From positions 1-37,214 of the forward strand of contig BPII01000024.1 of the NCBI GenBank assembly GCA_026004035.1: a DNA stretch of 37,214 nucleotides, written 5' to 3'. The stretch is from Candidatus Sericytochromatia bacterium (lineage in GTDB: Bacteria; Cyanobacteriota; Sericytochromatia; UBA7694; JACMQJ01). Every line of letters begins with the position of its first letter. Position 1 is the first letter of the stretch. The notes beneath the pieces were generated by a model, which saw only the letters and a list, made by a program, of their open reading frames with translations, did no database searches and had not been told where the DNA came from. Of this stretch, positions 28,014 through 36,604 are shown in pieces. A program made the translations under genes and the position numbers.

Positions 28014-29036
28014 TTAAAAAATCGATTCTATCCACTCAATCAATTTTCTAACACCTTCTTCTCTGGAAACTTTTGGTTCCCAGCCTATTAACTCTTTTGC
28101 TTTTGTTATATCAGCAACAAAAACTTTTTGATCACTTTCTCTAGGAGGAAGTTTTGTGTAGGTCATTTTTATATCAAGTTCTTGTTCTAAAAATGAAAAT
28201 AATTCAATTAATGATGAGGAGTTTTCCATTCCACCACCAATATTAAAAACTTTTCCTTTTATATCTTCTATTTTTTCTGAAGCTTTTAAATATAAATCTA
28301 CACAATCACTCGCATATAGCAGATCTCTTACTTGCTTTCCATTTCCTGAGATAGTAAATGGTTCTTTTAAGATTTCTTTTTTTATTTCTATTGCCTTTTG
28401 AACAAACCATCCCACCCAACCCTGATCATATGTAGTAAATTGTCTACCACCATACATTGATGAATGCCTAAAAACGACTGTTTTAATGCCATAAATACGA
28501 TAAAAATCAAGCATATACTGATATGCAGTACCCTTTGAACAACCGTAAGGTGAATGAAAATCTAATGGAATATTTTCAGGGAATCCATTCGTAAAATCTA
28601 CAGCTACATACCTTGTATCTGTTTCTTCGTATCTGACCCATTCTAAATCTCCATAAACTTTATTTGTTGAAGAGTATATAACTATGCTTTCTGGAGAAAA
28701 GTTTCTTACCGCATCAAGTAAATTAAACGTTCCCATTGCATTAATCTCAAAATCTATTCTTGGGTTTTGTATCGAAGTTGTCATAGCAACTTGACCTGCT
28801 AGATGAAAAATTATATCTGGTTTAATATCTTTGATTACTCTTTCTACATCATTAGTATTTCTTATGTCAGAATGAATAAACTTAAAATTTCCAGTAGATC
28901 TTAACCATGCTAAGTTATCTATAGAACCTACCCTATAAAGGTTATCAAATATAATTACTTCTTCATTTTGTTTTAATAAATGAGAAGCTATATTTGAACC
29001 AAGGAAACCACAACCTCCAGTTATTAAATATCTCAT
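28014..29036 (-). CDS. rfbE: CDP-paratose 2-epimerase (CDP-tyvelose epimerase)
   Basis: Extended-SDR enzyme of 340 residues that epimerises C2 of CDP-paratose to give CDP-tyvelose. The NAD loop is TGGCGFLGSNIASHL, the conserved AGQVAMTTSIQNPRIDFEIN follows, and the catalytic region is SSTNKVYGDLEW with YGCSKG (Tyr/Lys). Further RfbE-like blocks are FRHSSMYGGRQFTTYDQGWV, ISGNGKQVRDLLYASD and LPPRESDQKVFVADI. These match my recollection of Salmonella/Yersinia RfbE closely. It overlaps rfbH by 4 bp. It is intact. Confidence 0.92.
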   Translation of the reverse strand: MRYLITGGCGFLGSNIASHLLKQNEEVIIFDNLYRVGSIDNLAWLRSTGNFKFIHSDIRNTNDVERVIKDIKPDIIFHLAGQVAMTTSIQNPRIDFEINAMGTFNLLDAVRNFSPESIVIYSSTNKVYGDLEWVRYEETDTRYVAVDFTNGFPENIPLDFHSPYGCSKGTAYQYMLDFYRIYGIKTVVFRHSSMYGGRQFTTYDQGWVGWFVQKAIEIKKEILKEPFTISGNGKQVRDLLYASDCVDLYLKASEKIEDIKGKVFNIGGGMENSSSLIELFSFLEQELDIKMTYTKLPPRESDQKVFVADITKAKELIGWEPKVSREEGVRKLIEWIESIF

Positions 29037-30367
29037 ACATATCTCTCCACAAATTCATTTATCGTCTTTACTATATAACTAATAGCCTCATCACTTAATC
29101 CAGGATACACACCTATCCAGAAACCATCGTTCATTATTTTATCAGTGTTTTTCAAACTCCCAATTACTTTATAATCTAAACCTTCTTTTAGAGTATCAAA
29201 AGCAGGATGTTTTGTTATATTACCAGCAAATAAATTCCTAGTTTGTATCCCTTTATCTTCTAGATATCTAACAATTTCGTTTCTGCTAAATCTAATACCA
29301 TCTTTTAATGTTATAAAAAAACCAAACCAACTCACTTCACTATTCTCCTGTGGTTTCACAAATATAAATTCTTCAATATCTTTTAATCCATTATACAGCT
29401 TTTCCCAATTTTCTTGTCGTTTTTTTATAAACTCTGGCAATTTCTCAAGTTGAGCGACACCTATGGCTGCTTGCATATCTGTAATTTTAAGATTAAACCC
29501 AAAATGGGAATAAACGTATTTATGATCATATCCAAAAGGCAGTTTACCAATCTTTTGAGAAAATCTGGCACCACAGGTATTATCTACTCCACTTTCACAC
29601 CAGCAGTCCCTTCCCCAATCCCTCATAGATAAAAGTATTTTTTTCAAAATCCTATTGTTAGTATAAACCGCTCCTCCTTCTCCCATGGTTATATGGTGTG
29701 GTGGATAAAAACTGCTGGTTCCTATATCACCCCAAGTTCCAGTATATTTGCCTTTATATTTACTCCCCAGTGCATCACAATTATCTTCTATTAACCATAA
29801 ATTATATTTTTCGCATATAGCTTTGACTTTTTCTATATTAAATGGATTACCCAGGGTATGGGCAACCATAATTGCTTTTGTTTTATCTGATATAGCTTTT
29901 TCAATTTCATTTTCATCGATATTCAAAGTTTCCAGATCAATATCAACAAAAACAGGAACTGCTCCATATTGAATTATAGGAGCAATTGTTGTTGGAAAAC
30001 CAGCGGCAACAGTTATAACTTCATCTCCTCTTTTTATTCTTCTTTCTTTAAGTAAAGGTGATGTTAAAGAAAAAAATGCCAAGAGATTAGCACTGCTACC
30101 ACTATTTACAGCTAAAACATATTTAACTCCAAGAAAATTAGCTAATTTTATTTCAAATTCTTTTGAAAACCTACCATAAGTTAGCCAGAAATCTAAAGCA
30201 CTTTCCACTAAATTACACATTTCATTTTCATCAAAAGCTCTACCTGCATAGTTTATCCTGCTTTTACCTTCCACAAATTTTTCCTTTTGCTTAGGCTCAT
30301 GAACCAATTTATAATAGTCTTTAACTTTACTTAAAATCTCTTGTTTCAATTCAGTTTGCTTCAACAT
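29033..30367 (-). CDS. rfbH: CDP-6-deoxy-D-xylo-4-hexulose 3-dehydrase (E1)
   Basis: PMP-dependent, iron-sulphur dehydrase of 444 residues that removes the C3 hydroxyl on the way to CDP-3,6-dideoxyhexoses. The usual PLP lysine is replaced by His in SFYPPHHITMGEGGAV, diagnostic of E1. The Cys cluster RDCWCESGVDNTCGARF binds the Fe-S centre. EDNCDALGSKYKGKYTGTWG is also conserved. It overlaps the paratose synthase gene by 17 bp. Its reductase partner E3 (rfbI/ddhD) is not encoded in this window. Confidence 0.95.
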   Translation of the reverse strand: MLKQTELKQEILSKVKDYYKLVHEPKQKEKFVEGKSRINYAGRAFDENEMCNLVESALDFWLTYGRFSKEFEIKLANFLGVKYVLAVNSGSSANLLAFFSLTSPLLKERRIKRGDEVITVAAGFPTTIAPIIQYGAVPVFVDIDLETLNIDENEIEKAISDKTKAIMVAHTLGNPFNIEKVKAICEKYNLWLIEDNCDALGSKYKGKYTGTWGDIGTSSFYPPHHITMGEGGAVYTNNRILKKILLSMRDWGRDCWCESGVDNTCGARFSQKIGKLPFGYDHKYVYSHFGFNLKITDMQAAIGVAQLEKLPEFIKKRQENWEKLYNGLKDIEEFIFVKPQENSEVSWFGFFITLKDGIRFSRNEIVRYLEDKGIQTRNLFAGNITKHPAFDTLKEGLDYKVIGSLKNTDKIMNDGFWIGVYPGLSDEAISYIVKTINEFVERYV

Positions 30368-31256
30368 TTAAAAACCCCTCAATAGTCTTTTTTATTCCCT
30401 CTTCCAAAGATGTTTTAGGTAGCCACCCTAAAGAAAGAAGAGGTTCAATATTTTCATCTATCTCCATAAATTCACCTTCTCTATACGGGAGAGCACCAAA
30501 TTTTAGTTTAGTATCTATTTTTTTTATTTTCATCACTTCTTTATAAACATTTATAACAAACTCTTTTAATTTTATTGGTTTTCCACTACCTATATCATAT
30601 TCTTGAAAAGTATTTTTAAAATTGATAACATGATCAAGTAAAAGCATATAAGCATCTACAACATCATCAATATAGATAAAATCCCTTTTTTGTTCACCCG
30701 CTGTTAGGTCAATATTTTCAACATTCTGGAGCAGTTGTGAAATTAACCATGATACAAATTTTGTATCATCATCTTGTGGTCCATACATATGTTCTATTTT
30801 TAAATTTACTACCTTGATTTTATCACTAAAAAACTTAAGCCATTCAACAAATTGTTTTTTTGATAATGAATAATGATTAAGATATTTATATAATAACGTG
30901 TCTGTGTTGAAAAACGTGTCTGTGTTGAAAAACGTGTCTGTGTTGAAAAATGAAGCAGTTTCTAACAATTTTAAAGAAAAAATCAAATTTGTTTCAACTA
31001 CATCTAAAACACTTTCTTTTTTTCTTCCATAGTTAGTAGCTGTATGAATAACTATATCTATTTTTTGTTCTTCAAAAGGTTTCTCTATTCCCGTAATATC
31101 TATATCGTAACTTTTAATTTTACCCAAATAACTGTTTATTCTCCAGGTATTAGAAAAACTTCTTTTTAAAATTACGACATTATACCCCTTATCCACCAAT
31201 CTTTTTAATAAATGGCTCCCTAAAAAGCCAGTAGCACCAGTTAAAAGAACTGTCAT
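30351..31256 (-). CDS. rfbS: CDP-paratose synthase-like reductase with a triplicated hexapeptide
   Basis: Extended SDR of 301 residues: NAD loop LLTGATGFLGSHLLKRL, catalytic YSLSKKQF, and RDFIYIDDVVDAYMLL. It should reduce the 4-keto group of CDP-3,6-dideoxy-4-keto-glucose. Paratose synthase (rfbS) is chosen over abequose synthase (rfbJ) because a paratose 2-epimerase gene follows. Residues about 103-120 are three perfect copies of FFNTDT; relatives have one 'F(I/F)NTDT' there, holding the catalytic Thr. I start at the ATG at 31256, which overlaps the rfbG stop as ATGA; an ATG at 31268 is also in frame. Confidence 0.75.
   Translation of the reverse strand: MTVLLTGATGFLGSHLLKRLVDKGYNVVILKRSFSNTWRINSYLGKIKSYDIDITGIEKPFEEQKIDIVIHTATNYGRKKESVLDVVETNLIFSLKLLETASFFNTDTFFNTDTFFNTDTLLYKYLNHYSLSKKQFVEWLKFFSDKIKVVNLKIEHMYGPQDDDTKFVSWLISQLLQNVENIDLTAGEQKRDFIYIDDVVDAYMLLLDHVINFKNTFQEYDIGSGKPIKLKEFVINVYKEVMKIKKIDTKLKFGALPYREGEFMEIDENIEPLLSLGWLPKTSLEEGIKKTIEGFLNVEAN
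30897..30950. repeat. Three perfect 18-bp tandem repeats inside the paratose synthase gene
   Basis: The unit CGTGTCTGTGTTGAAAAA occurs three times without mismatch. On the coding strand each unit encodes FFNTDT. Because the unit is six codons, copy-number change keeps the reading frame and alters only the length of the loop beside the catalytic residues. Confidence 0.95.
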
Positions 31257-32374
31257 TTTTGAGTCCATGCAATATTTCCCAAATTTGCATCATTGATATA
31301 TTCTTCTAAATCCAACATAGACATAATTTTATTATTATTATAATATTCCTTATACCATCTTGCTGTTTTTTCAAATGTTTTCTGATTATCCCATACACTC
31401 TTCCATTTTAAATAGTAATGTGCTTTTGAACAATCTAACTTTAATAAATTTGCTTCATGAAATTGTTGTGAGCTATTATCTACTTCATAATCTATTTCAC
31501 ACCAATAATTTTTCATATTCTTTAAAACATCTTCAACTGTTATATTCCCTTCGCCATCTGGACCAAAATTCCATCCTTCTGCAAATTCTTTTTTGCCTTC
31601 CAAAAGTCTTTGTCCTATCATCAAATATCCACTCAATGGCTCTAATACATGTTGCCATGGTCTTGTAGCATGTGGTTTTCTTATCTTTACTTTTTCTTTT
31701 TTGCTTGTAGAAATCATAACATCAGGAATTAATCTATCCTTTGCCCAATCACCACCCCCTATTACATTACCAGCCCTACAGCTTGCCAACAAAGTATTAT
31801 GCTTTATTTTATAATCATTCAAATTAAAAAATGAATTTCTATAACTGCTTGTTAAAAGTTCAGCGCAACCTTTACTGGAACTATAAAGGTCATAACCACC
31901 CATTGGATCAATTTCTCTATAACCCCAAACCCATTCTTTATTTTCATAGCATTTATCACTTGTAATATTTACTATTGCCTTAACTCCAGCTTTTCTACAG
32001 GCTTCAAATACTTTTAAAGTTCCTATCACATTTGTTTCATATGTCTCTATGGGATTTTTATAAGAATTCCTAACCAAAGGTTGAGCTGCTAGATGAAAAA
32101 CTATATCCGGTTTATATTTATTAAAAACTTCATCCAGTTTTTTAATATCTCGTATATCGCCTCTAATATCAATCATATTCTCAAAATATCCTTTTTCTTT
32201 CAATAGTAAAAAGTGATTTGGATCTGTAGGGATATCTTTAGAATATCCAATAATTTTTGCTCCCATTTGTGTAAGCCATAAAGACAACCAACTACCCTTA
32301 AATCCAGTATGACCGGTTACTAATACTGTAATTCCATTATAAATACCATTAAATAACTTCTCAAAACTAATCAT
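31253..32374 (-). CDS. rfbG: CDP-glucose 4,6-dehydratase
   Basis: Extended SDR of 373 residues converting CDP-glucose to CDP-4-keto-6-deoxyglucose. The N-terminal TVLVTGHTGFKGSWLSLWL is the RfbG signature. HLAAQPLVRNSYKNPIETYE, NITSDKCYENKEWVWGYRE, YSSSKGCAELL (catalytic Tyr/Lys) and RAGNVIGGGDWAKDRLIPD follow. I choose the ATG at 32374, which has GGAAGG six bases upstream and matches the usual family start; an in-frame ATG at 32395 lies within rfbF. It overlaps rfbF by 8 bp. Confidence 0.93.
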   Translation of the reverse strand: MISFEKLFNGIYNGITVLVTGHTGFKGSWLSLWLTQMGAKIIGYSKDIPTDPNHFLLLKEKGYFENMIDIRGDIRDIKKLDEVFNKYKPDIVFHLAAQPLVRNSYKNPIETYETNVIGTLKVFEACRKAGVKAIVNITSDKCYENKEWVWGYREIDPMGGYDLYSSSKGCAELLTSSYRNSFFNLNDYKIKHNTLLASCRAGNVIGGGDWAKDRLIPDVMISTSKKEKVKIRKPHATRPWQHVLEPLSGYLMIGQRLLEGKKEFAEGWNFGPDGEGNITVEDVLKNMKNYWCEIDYEVDNSSQQFHEANLLKLDCSKAHYYLKWKSVWDNQKTFEKTARWYKEYYNNNKIMSMLDLEEYINDANLGNIAWTQK

Positions 32375-33146
32375 TCCATACCTTCCAGGGAGCATTTCCA
32401 GAATTCCATAACCTTTCCAATTCCTTTTTATCTCTTAAAGTATCCATAGCTTTCCAGAATCCCGTATGTCTATACGCATACATCTTTCCATCTTTTGCAA
32501 GATTCCTTAATGGCTCTTGTTCAAAAACAGTGTTTATTTCATCTTCTATATACTCAAAAACCTCTGGTTCACATACAAAAAAACCTCCATTGATCCAATG
32601 ACCATCACCTTTAGGTTTCTCTACAAAACCTGTAACTTTGTTGTTTTCATAAATATTTAGTGCCCCAAACCTACCTTCTGGCTGGACAGAAGTAACTGAT
32701 ATATAACCATCATGAGAATTATGAAAGTTCAATAATTCATTTATATTAACATCACCTAGGCCATCCCCATACGTCAACATAAACCTTTCATTTCCAATAT
32801 ACTTTTTTGCTTGCTTTATTCTTCCACCTGTCATAGTGTTTATTCCTGTATCTACTAAAGTTACTATCCATGGCTCAGCTTTACTATTATGTATTTTCAT
32901 CGTATTATTTTTTAGATCTATAGTAACATCACTTTGGTGCAAATAATAGTTAGCAAAATACTCTTTTATCATATAGCCTTTATATCCTAAAAGAATTACA
33001 AAATCGCTAAATCCATAGGCTGTGTAGATTTTCATAATATGCCAAAGGATTGGCTTTCCACCTATTTCCACCATAGGTTTTGGTCTTATCTCTGTCTCTT
33101 CACTTAATCTTGTACCAAATCCACCTGCAAGTATGACTACCTTCAT
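32367..33146 (-). CDS. rfbF: Glucose-1-phosphate cytidylyltransferase
   Basis: 259-residue nucleotidyltransferase making CDP-glucose from CTP and glucose 1-phosphate, the first committed step to CDP-dideoxyhexoses. It has LAGGFGTRLSEETEIRPKPM, WHIMKIYTAYGFSDFVILLG, the characteristic NYYLHQSDVTIDLKNN, LTYGDGLGDV (metal Asp) and GHWINGGFFVCEPEV, then a C-terminal HTGFWKAMDTLRDKKEL. All are typical of RfbF. It follows fcl by 44 bp and overlaps rfbG by 8 bp. Confidence 0.95.
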   Translation of the reverse strand: MKVVILAGGFGTRLSEETEIRPKPMVEIGGKPILWHIMKIYTAYGFSDFVILLGYKGYMIKEYFANYYLHQSDVTIDLKNNTMKIHNSKAEPWIVTLVDTGINTMTGGRIKQAKKYIGNERFMLTYGDGLGDVNINELLNFHNSHDGYISVTSVQPEGRFGALNIYENNKVTGFVEKPKGDGHWINGGFFVCEPEVFEYIEDEINTVFEQEPLRNLAKDGKMYAYRHTGFWKAMDTLRDKKELERLWNSGNAPWKVWND

Positions 33147-33190
33147 GATTTATACACTCCCTTATTCATCTTCCGTATAATATAATTAAA

Positions 33191-34330
33191 TTAATATAAA
33201 TTATTCATGTAAAATCTATACGTCTTCCTGATTCCCTCTTCTAAACTTATTTTATATTGCCAACCAAGTTGATTAATCTTGCTTACATCTAAAAGTTTTC
33301 TTGGTGTTCCATCTGGTTTGGAAAGATCATGGGTAATCTCTCCTTTAAATCCTATCATATCTTTAATTTTATATGCTAAGTCCTTTAATTTAATATCTTC
33401 GCCAGTTCCAATGTTGACAAAATAGTCATCGGAAAATTCTCTCATTTTATCTGAATCTATATTTTCCATTAAATATATACATGCATCTGCCATATCATCA
33501 ACATATAAAAACTCTCTATATACTTCTCCACTTCCCCAGAGAGTTAGTGAGACGTGAGAAGTGAGAGGTGATGAGTGAATTTTTATACCGAGTACGGAAA
33601 GAGTTTGTAATATGGATTTTTCATCACTGTAATCTACTTTTTCGTCTAAGCCAAAGCCTATGGGATATTTTTTAAAGTCTTTTTTTATTCCTTCGATATC
33701 TCCTTGTTCTAGAAGTTTTGCTAAATGAAATTTTCTTATCAATGCTGGCAAGACATGGGATGTTTCTAAATTAAAATTATCACCAATTCCATATAAATTT
33801 GTTGGCATAACAGATATAAAATTGGTTTTATATTGTTCATTAAAATATCGACATAGTTTTATTGCAGAAATTTTTGCTATTGCATAAGGTTCATTGGTAG
33901 GTTCTAAGGTTCCAGTTAATAGATGTTCTTCTTTCATAGGTTGTGGCGCAAATTTAGGATAAATACAGGAAGATCCAAGATTTAATAGTTTTTTTGTTTT
34001 ATATTTGTAGGCGGAGTGAATTACATTTACATCAATAGCTAAATTTTCGTAAATAAAATCTGCTTTATAAGTATTATTAGCAAGAATACCACCTACTTTT
34101 GCTGCTGCTAAAAAAACATATTCAGGTTGATAATCCTTAAAAAATTCTTCTGTTGCTGCCTGATTGGTTAAATCCACCTGAATTAATTGGACTATTTTTT
34201 GTATATCTGGTTCTCTACTTCGATAGACTCCTATTAAATTATTAAAACCTTTTTCTAAAAGTCTTCTTGTTATAGTACTACCTACTAAGCCACTTGCACC
34301 TAAAACTGCTATTTTACTATTTTTTTGCAT
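33191..34330 (-). CDS. fcl: GDP-L-fucose synthase, long form
   Basis: Bifunctional epimerase/reductase converting GDP-4-keto-6-deoxymannose to GDP-L-fucose. It has KIAVLGASGLVGSTITRRL, FLAAAKVGGILANNTYKADF, LGSSCIYPKFAPQPMKEE, the catalytic YAIAKISAIKLC, and REFLYVDDMADACIYLM. At 379 residues it exceeds the usual 310-320 because of an insertion at about 205-262. Part of that insertion (SSPLTSHVSLTLW) is encoded by a repetitive purine/pyrimidine-asymmetric stretch. Several relatives also carry a long insertion here, so activity may be kept. It lies 28 bp after the gmd gene. Confidence 0.9.
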   Translation of the reverse strand: MQKNSKIAVLGASGLVGSTITRRLLEKGFNNLIGVYRSREPDIQKIVQLIQVDLTNQAATEEFFKDYQPEYVFLAAAKVGGILANNTYKADFIYENLAIDVNVIHSAYKYKTKKLLNLGSSCIYPKFAPQPMKEEHLLTGTLEPTNEPYAIAKISAIKLCRYFNEQYKTNFISVMPTNLYGIGDNFNLETSHVLPALIRKFHLAKLLEQGDIEGIKKDFKKYPIGFGLDEKVDYSDEKSILQTLSVLGIKIHSSPLTSHVSLTLWGSGEVYREFLYVDDMADACIYLMENIDSDKMREFSDDYFVNIGTGEDIKLKDLAYKIKDMIGFKGEITHDLSKPDGTPRKLLDVSKINQLGWQYKISLEEGIRKTYRFYMNNLY

Positions 34331-34358
34331 TTCACATTCCTATACTTATATTATTTAT

Positions 34359-35498
34359 TCAATTAGGGTCATAAGTAATTATATGTTCCGTATAATGGAA
34401 CCCTTTTCTCTTAGAGACATCTAATCCTTTCCCCGGAGGAGTTATCCCTACCCCCAATAAATCATAATCTACCATAATATGGATTAAGTCTTCAAATGTT
34501 GTTTTTGGTTGCCATCCTAATTGTTTTTTTGCTTTTCTTATATCTGCTTGTAAATGATGTACTTCTGCTGGTCGAAAATAGCGAGGGATCAATTTCAATT
34601 AAAATATCTCCTATTTTAAAAAGATATTCCCTTCTTTTATCAAAACTTTTTATCAATCCTTTTTCTTCTTTATCTTTGCCTTTCCATTCAATTTCAATTC
34701 CTGCATATAAAAAAGACTTTTCAATAAATTCTCGAACAGAATGACTTTCTCCAGTCCCAACTACATAATCATCCGGTATATCCTGTTGTAGCATCAACCA
34801 CATCATCTCTACATAATCTGGTGCAAATCTCCAATCTCTTTTTGCATCCAGATAACCCATATATAATTTTTTTTGTTTTCCTGCTAAAATATTTGCCAAT
34901 CCTCTTGTTATCTTTCGAGTTACAAAAGTTTCTCCTCTTCTTGGGCTTTCGTGATTAAATAAAATTCCATTACATGCAAATATATTATAGGATTCTCTAT
35001 AATTTACTGTTATCCAATAAGCATAAACCTTTGCTGCTGCATAAGGACTTCTGGGATAAAATGGTGTTTTTTCGCTTTGTGGTGGAGGAGATGCTCCAAA
35101 CATTTCCGAAGAAGAAGCCTGATAAAATTTAGATTTTATGCCTGTTCTTCTTATTGCATCTAAGATTCTTGTAGTACCTAATCCAGTAATATCACCACTA
35201 TATTCTGGTATATCAAAACTAACTTTTACATGGCTTTGTGCTCCTAAATGATAAATTTCATCTGGCTGTATATCATAAAGTAATTGAACTATTTGCCCTG
35301 TATCTGATAATTCCCCATGATGTAAAAATAACCTTACATCTGGATTATGTGGATCTTTGTAAATATGATCAATCCTATGAGTATTAAATGAACTGGAACG
35401 ACGTATCATACCATGTACTTCATACCCTTAGAGAGCAAAAGTTCTGCCAGATAAGAACCATCCTGACCTGTTATTCCCGTAATTAATGCTTTTTTCAT
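34359..35498 (-). pseudogene. gmd: GDP-mannose 4,6-dehydratase with two single-base indels
   Basis: Gmd makes GDP-4-keto-6-deoxymannose for fcl. From the ATG at 35498 the frame reads [20 protein letters not shown] up to about residue 24. A T is missing in the GGGT-ATG near 35432, and the next frame continues [20 protein letters not shown] through [25 protein letters not shown] and [14 protein letters not shown]. An extra C near 34592 shifts it again, and [20 protein letters not shown] continues to 34359. Correcting both gives about 380 normal residues with all catalytic motifs. As read it is broken; both changes are one base, so sequencing error is possible. Confidence 0.85.
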
Positions 35499-35710
35499 TG
35501 TTTTTCTCTTTATTTTATAGTTATATAATTAATTTACTTCTAAAATCAATTTACATTATTCTTCCATTTATTAGTTATAATAGCAAATAATTTTTCAAAC
35601 AACTTTTGTCAATCCGATTTTATTTTCTTGTTCAAATTTTTTACTCATTTTTGATCTTAAAAACATTATTAATTGAGATGAATTGTCTTTTTGGTGGTAT
35701 TTTATAGTAG
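35499..35710. other. Intergenic region upstream of the O-antigen operon, with a gene scrap
   Basis: The promoter of the minus-strand operon should lie here or in the adjoining element; I see no convincing -35/-10 pair. On the minus strand 35595-35708 reads as 36 codons (LIMFLRSKMSKKFEQENK and on) of unknown origin, running into the left end of the MITE-like element. It looks like the tail of a gene cut by that insertion. Confidence 0.3.
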
Positions 35711-36573
35711 CTTTGTTGCATAACTCCCTTTCTAAAACAAAATTTTTTATAAAAGTGAAATTTTTCTCAAATAATACTAACATATCTTTAAAAATTCAAT
35801 ATTTTTTTCATGTAAGCGATCAAAGAACGCCGTATAATTTATAGTTTCTATAAATACTACTTCTAAATTGTGATTTTATTATTAAAAACTTATATTTTTT
35901 TTAGTAAGATTTTTAACAAAAAATAGACTATTATATTGATGGCTACATATACAAGAAAGAATATCCATAGTCCTAACGAAGAGCTGGAAGAATCAAGCAA
36001 TACGACTAATTTTACACTTTATGATTTATTTACCCTATAAAGATGATTTGCAGGATCTAAGAAATCAGCATTCCAGCTATTCGGATATGTTTTTTTTCTT
36101 ATTTCTAAATACATTGAAAGACTAAAAAAATTAGCAAATCAAAAGAAAACCAGTAAAAAAATTTATCAGATAGTATGTAATGATTATGAACATTATTCTA
36201 TAAGAGTAAGTCAGAATATTCATCAATTATTAAAGGATATATCAGAGATGACGGGTTATAGTGTAAGTCATATTATAAGATTACTAATAGAATGGGAATG
36301 TTATAGAAGGTTTGATGATAAGGTATCTCTATTAAGGGTTCCGTTAAGGGAAATTGGTCGTGAATTTGTAACAAGTATTACAGAAATCAGGATAGAGCAT
36401 CGATTTTACAGGGCGAGGGAGCTTGTAGAAGAAGACATAGAAATATTATGTGCCTAAAATAATTTACGAAAATATAAATTGATCGTTTACCTTTTTTCAT
36501 ATCGAGAAAAATTGTCTAAGAATGTTGATAAATATTTTTATAAATAGCAAATAATTAACTTTTATGCAACAGA
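35711..36573. mobile_element. MITE-like element, copy C, carrying a decayed gene
   Basis: The left end (CTTTGTTGCATAACTCCCTT from 35711) and right end (AACTTTTATGCAACAGA to 36573) contain an exact 10-bp inverted repeat, TGTTGCATAA at 35714-35723 and 36562-36571. The left end matches the copy at 10763 over about 25 bp. The right 45 bases and an internal AAAAATTCAATA segment match the copy at 15791. Between the ends lies a decayed DUF1564-like gene and no recognisable transposase. No clear target duplication was found. It could be a non-autonomous element with a passenger gene, or two separate insertions bracketing a gene. Confidence 0.55.
35939..36457 (+). pseudogene. DUF1564-like gene, frameshifted
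   Basis: From the ATG at 35939 the frame encodes 33 residues and stops at a TAA. An adjacent frame continues PYKDDLQDLRNQHSSYSDMF, and the original frame resumes at about 36100 with SKYIERLKKLANQKKTSKK, KIYQIVCNDYEHYSIRVSQ, EMTGYSVSHIIRLLIEWE and a C-terminal VPLREIGREF. Stitched, this gives about 170 residues. The layout (an LLP-type start, a KK..YQ motif, a single R..S strand and a GYSVS..IRLLIEWE helix pair) recalls the leptospiral DUF1564 family, whose function is unknown. Two compensating indels separate the frames. Family identity is from memory and tentative. Confidence 0.5.
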
Positions 36574-36604
36574 TTTTTAGTAATTAATATTTTTATTTTT
36601 AAGA

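Noticed and set aside
35595..35783. 62-codon minus-strand open frame upstream of gmd
   Set aside because: Its first half is translated from the MITE-like left end, so the full frame is an artefact. Only the last 36 codons might be a gene scrap.
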